IMG/VR virus record: IMGVR_UViG_3300009168_000125
Span: 1-22,583 of that record
Origin: a virus
DNA: 22,583 bases
Reading direction: 5' to 3' (one strand)
In this document: positions 1-3,982 of the stretch, in pieces
Layout of the letters: every line of letters starts with the position of its first letter
How positions within the stretch are numbered: position 1 is the stretch's first letter
Made by a program: the position numbers and the translations under genes
The notes under the pieces: generated by a model
Database searches by the model: none
Seen by the model: only the letters and a program-made list of their open reading frames with translations
What the model was told of the DNA's origin: nothing

Positions 1-1229
1 CACAGCAACACGGGGACATCGCTTCCAGCCATCCGTGCCGCATCTTTTTCAAAGTCGGCAACCGCATTCTTGGCTGGCGCTGGAACCAGATACTGGGCTC
101 GTTCCATCCTCCGTATACCTGGCGCATAACAATTATGGCACAATAATCCATTTGCGGTAAAGGTTTTTGATGATGTTTGTAAATCTATCATTTCAATTTT
201 TTTGTGCAAATTTTTTATAGATTTTATTTTAACAGCATTGGGAATGCGTTTAAAATATTTATATAACTTTTCTTTTTTTCTACTAATGGCAGGATTAAAA
301 ATATTAAAAAATCTAATACTTTCTTCTTGACCTCCTTTTAATATTATTATTATAACTTTTTTATTAGTACCGAGTTCAGAACTTTCTGAATATTTGAAAT
401 TGAAAACATCTAATGCTTTTTTAATAAAACCAAGGATTCTTTTGTCTGAATTATAAATTTTTATACTTCCCTCAAAAGAACCTTCGGCATCAAAAATACC
501 TGAAATAAAACCGCGATAATATTCTAAGTCATATTTATAAGAAATAATATCTTGTATTTTTAAGATATCATTTCTTTTGTTTGTCCTAATTGCATACATT
601 TTTTTTGTAAACATAAATTCATTAACAATTATATTATTTAATTTTAAATAATATATTGTTCTTTCAATCCCCTGCTTATCGATTAAAGCAAGTCTAAAAG
701 AATTTATAGAATTACCGCCAGATTTTCTTTTGGCATATTTATAGAATCCAATAGTTCCATCTCCTCTTATAATTCCGGACAAATATCCTAATATAAAATT
801 GGGTGTTTTTTCATAATTTTTAAGAATCCCATAACTATTTATTTTATTTTTTGTAGTCAAATATGGCCGTCGGCCCTTGCCAGACATTTCGCCAATTGTA
901 TATTTCCATCTTCTATCAGTTATCCATTTATGATTTTTTGAGCAGATAACAGAATTGCCATCTATCATTTTTATTTCATAGGCATCTTGATAACTTTTAA
1001 TGATATTTTCAACAGTAGCTATTTTTATTTTTTTATTACTTCCTGTTTCATCAAAACCTAAAACAGTATCACCTATTTTTAAGTTTTTTATTTTTTTTAA
1101 TGTTAGGTCTGCCATTAAAATATTAGTATCAGGATGGAGGCAGTACAAACAGCCGTGGTCGCATCCGCTGTACAGATTCGCGGCAAGCGGCGAATACTCG
1201 CGCGCCTTTCCTGATGGTTCATAAATCAT
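1..1229 (-). CDS. Radical-SAM protein (SplB/COG1533-like) interrupted by an intein; partial
   Basis: The frame is open from the ATG at 1229 to the window edge (409 codons, no stop), so the C-terminus is missing. A ribosome site AAAGGAG (1239-1245) lies 9 bases upstream. Residues 1-29 read like the N-terminus of spore-photoproduct-lyase-like radical-SAM proteins (YEPSGKAREYSPLAANLY, then C23, C27). The host sequence resumes at residue 367 with CYAPGIRRMERAQY and later DVPVLL. Removing residues 30-366 rebuilds GCDHGCLYCYAP, the CxxxCxxC motif that binds the 4Fe-4S cluster and SAM. Known relatives cleave SAM to make a 5'-deoxyadenosyl radical; the substrate of phage members is not something I can read here. 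The host part is GC-rich (35 of 60 bases at 1141-1200), the insert extremely AT-rich. It lies downstream of the 71-residue gene on the same strand. Confidence 0.9.
   Translation of the reverse strand, partial: MIYEPSGKAREYSPLAANLYSGCDHGCLYCLHPDTNILMADLTLKKIKNLKIGDTVLGFDETGSNKKIKIATVENIIKSYQDAYEIKMIDGNSVICSKNHKWITDRRWKYTIGEMSGKGRRPYLTTKNKINSYGILKNYEKTPNFILGYLSGIIRGDGTIGFYKYAKRKSGGNSINSFRLALIDKQGIERTIYYLKLNNIIVNEFMFTKKMYAIRTNKRNDILKIQDIISYKYDLEYYRGFISGIFDAEGSFEGSIKIYNSDKRILGFIKKALDVFNFKYSESSELGTNKKVIIIILKGGQEESIRFFNIFNPAISRKKEKLYKYFKRIPNAVKIKSIKNLHKKIEMIDLQTSSKTFTANGLLCHNCYAPGIRRMERAQYLVPAPAKNAVADFEKDAARMAGSDVPVLL
132..1142 (-). mobile_element. Class 1 intein with LAGLIDADG homing endonuclease (337 aa)
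   Basis: Intein of 337 residues (host residues 30-366). Block A begins with Cys1 in CLHPDTNIL. Block B is SKNH, with S97 and H100 of the precursor. The C-terminal blocks read MIDLQ...FTANGLLCHN, giving the penultimate His and terminal Asn, followed by the +1 extein Cys367. All residues needed for Cys-type splicing are present. Two LAGLIDADG motifs lie between the splicing blocks: LGYLSGIIRGDG (precursor 147-158) and RGFISGIFDAEG (239-250), each keeping its acidic catalytic residue (D157, E249), so the endonuclease looks intact. Length matches a splicing domain plus a two-motif endonuclease. Composition is sharply AT-rich (10 of 60 bases are G or C at 301-360), unlike its host gene, which fits recent horizontal arrival. 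Boundaries are set by the host motif. Confidence 0.95.
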
Positions 1230-1265
1230 ATTGCTGCTCTCCTTTCGCCGTAAGCCTAATCTATT

Positions 1266-1281
1266 TTAACACGTGTGTCAA
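1266..1281 (-). promoter_or_regulatory. Dyad TTGACAC-AC-GTGTTAA upstream of the radical-SAM gene
   Basis: Read on the minus strand the 16 bases are TTGACACACGTGTTAA, an inverted repeat with a perfect ACACGTGT core. It sits between the 71-residue gene and the radical-SAM gene and contains a consensus -35 hexamer (TTGACA, 1281-1276), but no convincing -10 box follows at 16-18 bases. It resembles the larger dyad at 2427-2450, sharing TTGACAC and GTGT. It could be an operator for the same regulator. Function is inferred. Confidence 0.4.
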
Positions 1282-1288
1282 TGTGTTT

Positions 1289-1504
1289 TTAATAAATAAG
1301 TTTTGTTAGCCGATCAAAATCTTTATCCCGAACTTCGACGGTATCATAATGCATAGTGATCCTTTTTTCGAGGCCCGGGTGGAAAAACTCGATAATAATG
1401 ACATATGGGTATTCGCTATATGTTTCAACCCTGGCTATAGAAATGCCGACATCATCGGGAATTCTTACAAACAGATTCAACTTGTCATTCGCCTGAAAAA
1501 CCAT
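1289..1504 (-). CDS. Small protein of unknown function (71 aa)
   Basis: I chose the ATG at 1504 because AAGGAGG (1510-1516) sits 5 bases upstream; an in-frame ATG at 1543 has no such site. The product begins MVFQANDKLNLFVRIPDDVG and ends with DRLTKLIY. It is short, acidic, without membrane segment or cysteine, and appears mostly beta-stranded with a helical end. I do not recognise the family. It lies between the structured RNA and the radical-SAM gene on the same strand, with 59 bases before the next start, so co-transcription with the intein-bearing gene is likely. Confidence 0.75.
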   Translation of the reverse strand: MVFQANDKLNLFVRIPDDVGISIARVETYSEYPYVIIIEFFHPGLEKRITMHYDTVEVRDKDFDRLTKLIY

Positions 1505-1617
1505 ATTTTCCTCCTTATTTAAAAGAGCCCTCAAAGCATCCAAAGTCCGTTTTCTCGGATCTCCGGGGTGGCAGTAGCAGACCCGGCTAAGGATGCACCA
1601 CTATTTGTCTGGGCTAT

Positions 1618-1679
1618 AAAAAAACGCCCCAGGCATCGGACCGCAGTCGGGAGCTGGCTCCGATGTTTATCCAGGGGCG
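1618..1679 (-). terminator. Rho-independent terminator (minus strand)
   Basis: Two stacked stems, CGCCCCTGG/CCTGGGGCG and CATCGGA/TCCGATG, with a small internal bulge (ATAAA, 1670-1666) on one side and an 18-base loop, are followed by TTTTTTT on the minus strand. It would end transcripts coming from the ribbon-helix-helix gene or from the promoter at 1717-1746. The long loop is unusual for a plain terminator, and is explained if it also pairs with 1699-1708. Confidence 0.7.
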
Positions 1680-1710
1680 CTTATCTGTTATGCTGTTTTC
1701 CCGACTGCAT
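1618..1710 (-). ncRNA. Candidate structured small RNA ending in a Rho-independent terminator
   Basis: Three sets of complementary arms lie within 93 bases. In minus-strand order: arm a GCAGTCGGGA (1708-1699), b CGCCCCTGG (1679-1671), c CATCGGA (1665-1659), a' TCCCGACTGC (1652-1643), c' TCCGATG (1640-1634), b' CCTGGGGCG (1633-1625), then seven Ts (1624-1618). Arms c/c' (7 bp) and a/a' (10 bp) are perfect; b/b' has one T-T mismatch. b-c-c'-b' form a hairpin and U-tract, a terminator. Arm a' is in the hairpin loop and pairs with arm a upstream, giving either a pseudoknot or a competing antiterminator. A promoter-like sequence ends just before arm a. No ORF of note lies inside. It may be a free-standing RNA or an attenuator between the ribbon-helix-helix gene and the 71-residue gene. 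I do not recognise the class. Confidence 0.6.
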
Positions 1711-1716
1711 GCACAT

Positions 1717-1746
1717 AGTTTACGCCTGCCGCTCGCCCGTTGTCAA
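1717..1746 (-). promoter_or_regulatory. Sigma70-type promoter for the structured RNA
   Basis: On the minus strand: perfect -35 TTGACA (1746-1741), 18-base spacer, -10 TAAACT (1722-1717, 4 of 6 matches). The predicted start near 1710 falls just before the first pairing arm of the RNA. The -35 box overlaps the stop codon of the ribbon-helix-helix gene (1745-1743), so promoter and coding end share bases. Predicted only. Confidence 0.5.
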
Positions 1747-1892
1747 GTCTTTTTCTTCGCGTGCCTGGCCACGAAATCTTCAATGAGTTCGAGGAAAACC
1801 TGCGTCATAGGCTTATCAACGTCTAAGCAGACCCGCTTAAATGCCCGGTGTAAATCCACGCTGACTTTAAAATTAAAATTCGCCATTTCCAT
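1743..1892 (-). CDS. Ribbon-helix-helix DNA-binding microprotein (49 aa)
   Basis: A 49-codon gene. Start is the ATG at 1892, 6 bases after GGAGG (1903-1899); a second in-frame ATG at 1886 is 12 bases away. The sequence begins MEMANFNFKVSVDLHRAFKR and continues VCLDVDKPMTQVFLELIEDF with a basic tail. This fits the ribbon-helix-helix fold: short strand (NFKVSV), helix (LHRAFKRVCLDV), turn at KPM, second helix (TQVFLELIEDFVARH). Such dimers repress their own promoters by inserting the paired strands into the major groove of short repeated boxes. Immediately upstream lies an array of TTCTACA-type boxes overlapping its promoter, the expected arrangement for autoregulation. Target sites and role (repressor or partition-like) are inferred. 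Confidence 0.8.
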   Translation of the reverse strand: MEMANFNFKVSVDLHRAFKRVCLDVDKPMTQVFLELIEDFVARHAKKKT

Positions 1893-1909
1893 AAATATCC
1901 TCCAAAACC

Positions 1910-1938
1910 ACAATAAACATTTCTACAAATAAAGTCAA
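1910..1938 (-). promoter_or_regulatory. Promoter of the ribbon-helix-helix gene, overlapped by TTCTACA boxes
   Basis: On the minus strand: -35 TTGACT (1938-1933), 17-base spacer, -10 TATTGT (1915-1910). The box TTCTACAAA lies in the spacer and ACTACAAAT covers the -35 edge, so a protein bound there would block RNA polymerase. The predicted start falls at about 1903, giving a very short leader that begins close to the ribosome site. Confidence 0.5.
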
Positions 1939-2079
1939 CTACAAATGTTGCAAAAAGGCAAATGTGGTACATTTACACTTTTTTTGGGAAAAATACTTTA
2001 TTTGTAGTTCCTATAAAAAATATCTATTTCGTTAAATACATCCAGTATTTTTTCTTCTATTATATAGCGCCGGATACTC

Positions 2080-2134
2080 TTATTATTATTATTTATTTAT
2101 ATATTTTATTTATTTATTTATTTATTTATTTATA
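2080..2134. repeat. AT-rich low-complexity tract, mainly TTTA repeats
   Basis: A TTA-rich run passes into near-perfect ATTT tetranucleotide repeats (about 2104-2133), with almost no G or C for 50 bases. It lies amid operator-like boxes and upstream of the 32-bp direct repeats. Such tracts can be DNA-unwinding elements beside iterons, or bent DNA, but nothing here proves a role. Confidence 0.7.
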
Positions 2135-2185
2135 GTACTTTTCTACATTTACCCCATTTACTTTTTCCATTCTACACATGCCTCC

Positions 2186-2206
2186 GGATTTACGGATTTA
2201 CGGATT
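2186..2206. repeat. GGATTTAC tandem repeat (two full copies and a partial)
   Basis: GGATTTAC at 2186-2193 and 2194-2201, then GGATT at 2202-2206. It lies between the AT-rich tract and the 32-bp repeats and shares the short TTAC element with them. Role unknown. Confidence 0.6.
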
Positions 2207-2272
2207 CCAGCCCATACACGGAAAATGACGCGAGTGGTGGGAAGCGATTTCCGAGGGGTGAATGTAGAACAT

Positions 2273-2304
2273 TTGCGTAAATCGTTACACCATAAGGAAT
2301 TACG
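2273..2304. repeat. 32-bp direct repeat, copy 1
   Basis: Starts TTGCGTAAATCGTTACACC and is repeated without a mismatch at 2348-2379. Each copy contains an inner dyad GTAA-ATCG-TTAC and ends with a further TTACG, so it holds several half-sites in fixed spacing. The array is about 100-200 bases upstream of the small terminase gene, a position where packaging (pac/cos) or replication iterons may lie. Confidence 0.85.
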
Positions 2305-2347
2305 AGCAAAATGTTCACTTTTAATTCACCCCAATCTTCCCCAAAAA

Positions 2348-2379
2348 TTGCGTAAATCGTTACACCATAAGGAATTACG
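2348..2379. repeat. 32-bp direct repeat, copy 2
   Basis: Identical to 2273-2304, starting 75 bases further on (about seven helical turns). It runs directly into the ATGTAGAA/TTCTACAT dyad at 2382-2400. There is no third copy in the window, so this is not a CRISPR array. Confidence 0.85.
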
Positions 2380-2426
2380 CCATGTAGAAAAGTTCTACAT
2401 TACCACATTTATATAAAACAAGTCCG

Positions 2427-2458
2427 GTATTGACACGAGTGTGACAATACGCGAAAAT
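2427..2458 (+). promoter_or_regulatory. Rightward promoter under a 24-bp dyad, ahead of the packaging genes
   Basis: The dyad GTATTG-A-CAC-GAGT-GTG-A-CAATAC (2427-2450) has matching outer arms and inner CAC/GTG. It contains a consensus -35 TTGACA (2430-2435); GAAAAT at 2453-2458, 17 bases on, is a fair -10 (4 of 6). Initiation would be near 2465, only about 10 bases before the small terminase ATG. A repressor on the dyad would shut the packaging operon. Promoter strength and regulator are not established. Confidence 0.45.
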
Positions 2459-2474
2459 CGATTTAGAAACGAAT

Positions 2475-2987
2475 ATGGGAAACCCAGATATAGGACAAGT
2501 CGGCAAACATTTCTCCTCGACATACCAGCCCAAATACCGTGGCCGCAGAAAATCCAAAATAGTCGCCGCGCTGAAAGAGATGAAACTATCTGCCCAAGAT
2601 GTCCGTGCGGCCTTCTCTATTATTCTGGATATGGGCGAGGAAGAATTAAAGGCCACCATTGCGGATAAAAAAAAGCCATGGATGTTCCGAGTGCTTGCGA
2701 AGAGCTATCTACAAGACTGGTTCAACGGAAACCTTGGTAACACCGCCACGATGCTTGAGCGCGCATTGGGTAAACCAGTTCAGCCCATAGAGCACTCCGG
2801 GGCTGTTGCTGCGCTGCAATATTCACCCGAGGAAAGGAAGGCCATACTCGATGAGTACTACAAAAATAATCCGAATCTGCTGCCAGGGGGCAGCGACGGT
2901 TCCACTGGCCCGGCTGAAGGAATTACAGGGGCCGCTGAAAAAACTGAGCAAGAAGAACCTGGACCGCCTGAAGACGCGAATCCTTGA
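2475..2987 (+). CDS. terS: Probable terminase small subunit
   Basis: 170 residues. A basic N-terminal stretch (YRGRRKSKI, about 20-28) precedes a helical region and then ERALGKPVQPIEH, a phrase common before the C-terminus of phage small terminases, followed by SPEERKAILDEYYKNN. The small subunit recognises the packaging site and hands DNA to the large subunit. The call rests on these features and on its place at the head of a terminase-portal-capsid series. The ribosome site is weak (no clear GGAGG before ATG 2475). The last 45 or so residues are Gly/Pro/Glu-rich and look disordered; that part is also read in another frame by the ParB-like gene. The repeats at 2273-2379 are candidates for its binding sites. 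Confidence 0.7.
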   Translation: MGNPDIGQVGKHFSSTYQPKYRGRRKSKIVAALKEMKLSAQDVRAAFSIILDMGEEELKATIADKKKPWMFRVLAKSYLQDWFNGNLGNTATMLERALGKPVQPIEHSGAVAALQYSPEERKAILDEYYKNNPNLLPGGSDGSTGPAEGITGAAEKTEQEEPGPPEDANP

Positions 2988-3453
2988 AGACGGAATAAAG
3001 TTCCCGTTTTTTGTGTGGGACGACGGCACTGGCACGCTCTGGACCATCGATGGGCACCAGCGCATGAAGGTGCTTGCTGCTCTTGCAGCAGAGGGCTGGG
3101 AGATCCCGCCCGTGCCTGTGGATTACATCTATGCCAAGGACCAGGCCGAGGCAAAGCGGCTGATCCTGTCAGCGTCGTCGCAGTACGGTGAATGGGACGC
3201 GGAAATACTTGCCAAATGGATGGCCGGGATAGGGCAGGGAATCGCGGATACGCTGCGGCTGACGGACAGAGAACTTGAAATAATCCTGATTGGTGATAAA
3301 GATAAAATAGATTTAAAACACGAAAATCTTGAACCATATAAAAAAATACACGTGTTGCTATCCATGTCCCCGGAAAAGTTTTTTGAAATACAGGAATATC
3401 TGAAACAAATAAAAGACATAGAAGGGGTGGAGTACGAGCAGTCAAAAAACTAA
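2851..3453 (+). CDS. ParB/Srx-fold domain protein
   Basis: About 200 residues from ATG 2851, preceded by a purine-rich GGAAAGGAAG (2831-2840); no other standard start lies between it and the conserved part. The domain runs from VPLARLKELQGPLKKLS through LDRLKTRILEDGIKFPFFVW to WTIDGHQRMKVL, with the DGHQR signature of ParB N-terminal domains, then an AEAKRLILSASSQYGEW segment. Phage relatives often sit beside or are fused to methyltransferases and may act as CTP-dependent DNA clamps, nucleases or modification partners; which applies cannot be told. It overlaps the small terminase by 137 bases in a different frame. The last 50 codons become AT-rich like the next gene. The stop TAA at 3451 follows a run of six As. 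Confidence 0.8.
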   Translation: MSTTKIIRICCQGAATVPLARLKELQGPLKKLSKKNLDRLKTRILEDGIKFPFFVWDDGTGTLWTIDGHQRMKVLAALAAEGWEIPPVPVDYIYAKDQAEAKRLILSASSQYGEWDAEILAKWMAGIGQGIADTLRLTDRELEIILIGDKDKIDLKHENLEPYKKIHVLLSMSPEKFFEIQEYLKQIKDIEGVEYEQSKN

Positions 3454-3520
3454 TAATAGTTTTCTCAGGGACAAAATATTATTACGATTAAAGCATCTGC
3501 CTGTCAAAAAAGAAATAAGA

Positions 3521-3982
3521 GTGCTTGATTGCTTCCATGGGGATGGAACAATATGGGCAAATGTAAAAAGAAATTCAGATAAACAAATTGTGGTTAACGG
3601 AATAGATATACAAGAATATGATGCTTTTGGGATGATCGGCGACAACTTGAAATTATTACAGACGATTGATTTGTCTAAATATGATGTTATTGACCTTGAC
3701 GCATACGGCGTTCCGTGTGACCAGCTTGAAATAATATTCTCACGAGGCTATAAAGGCATAATATTTTTCACATTTATTCAGACCATGTATGGCGGCCTGT
3801 CCCTGTCCCTGTCCCTGTCCCTGTACCTGTCCATAGGTATTGATGCCATGATAAAAAAATGTCCTTCTGTTTTCAATAAAAAAGGACTGTTTTTATTTTT
3901 TGAATATTTAAACAAGCATGGCGTGAAATGCGTTGCCTATATACGTCACGGTAAAAAAGTATATGGCATCTTCCAAGCTTGA
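3521..3982 (+). CDS. Trm1-like SAM-dependent methyltransferase; start uncertain
   Basis: From GTG 3521 the protein is 153 residues: SAM-binding VLDCFHGDGTIW, then DVIDLDAYGVP (like the DxxYGxP motif of Trm1-type RNA methyltransferases), then a C-terminal AYIRHGKKVYGIF. The same frame is open 33 codons further upstream to 3422, with plausible coding sequence (NNSFLRDKILLRLKHLPVKK) leading into the fold, but contains no ATG, GTG or TTG. GTG 3521 would begin inside the first beta strand and has a poor ribosome site. The true N-terminus may start at a rare codon (ACG 3434) or be joined to the ParB-like gene by a frameshift at AAAAAA (3444-3449). An in-frame hexamer repeat encodes LSLSLSLSLYLS. 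AT-rich (20 of 60 G+C at 3541-3600) versus the next gene (40 of 60 at 4021-4080), suggesting transfer. RNA or DNA target unknown. Confidence 0.65.
   Translation: MLDCFHGDGTIWANVKRNSDKQIVVNGIDIQEYDAFGMIGDNLKLLQTIDLSKYDVIDLDAYGVPCDQLEIIFSRGYKGIIFFTFIQTMYGGLSLSLSLSLYLSIGIDAMIKKCPSVFNKKGLFLFFEYLNKHGVKCVAYIRHGKKVYGIFQA
3796..3831 (+). repeat. CCTGTC hexamer microsatellite, six units
   Basis: CCTGTC four times, CCTGTA, then CCTGTC, inside the methyltransferase gene. Units are in frame and encode alternating Leu-Ser. Gain or loss of units changes the protein by two residues without shifting the frame. Confidence 0.9.

Larger units (their letters stand above)
1922..2400. promoter_or_regulatory. Array of eight TTCTACA-type boxes (putative operators)
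   Basis: The core CTACA (or TGTAG) occurs at 1923, 1939, 2003 (inverted), 2143, 2172, 2263 (inverted), 2383 (inverted) and 2395. Most read TTCTACA followed by A or T. Two form a perfect dyad, ATGTAGAA-AAG-TTCTACAT (2382-2400); CTACAAATAAAG at 1923-1934 is matched by its exact inverse at 1996-2007. A separate dyad AAATGT-GGT-ACATTT lies at 1960-1974. The copies flank both divergent promoters. The neighbouring ribbon-helix-helix protein is the natural candidate to bind them; this is inference. Confidence 0.55.

Noticed and set aside
1000-1224. Rightward reading frame of 74 codons
   Set aside because: It is antisense to the radical-SAM/intein frame, which has strong motif support.
1618-1710. 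Type III toxin-antitoxin RNA
   Set aside because: There is only one structural unit and not tandem repeats, and no ToxN-like nuclease gene adjoins it.
1663-1932. Two rightward frames (1568-1786 and 1663-1932)
   Set aside because: They run across the structured RNA and antisense to the 49-residue ribbon-helix-helix gene; no ribosome site or recognisable sequence.
2273-2379. CRISPR array
   Set aside because: Only two repeats with a 43-base gap, no third repeat and no cas genes; better seen as iterons or packaging/operator repeats.
2225-2416. 63-codon frame with LRKSLHHKEL twice
   Set aside because: The repeated peptide is only the translation of the 32-bp direct repeats in a non-coding control region; no ribosome site.
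2858-3445. 195-codon leftward frame
   Set aside because: Antisense to the ParB-like gene, Pro/Arg/Cys-rich composition typical of shadow frames.
3444-3450. Programmed -1 frameshift at A AAA AAC
   Set aside because: The heptamer is in the right phase, but the -1 frame ends after a few codons and does not enter the methyltransferase frame, which needs +1 (or loss of one A).
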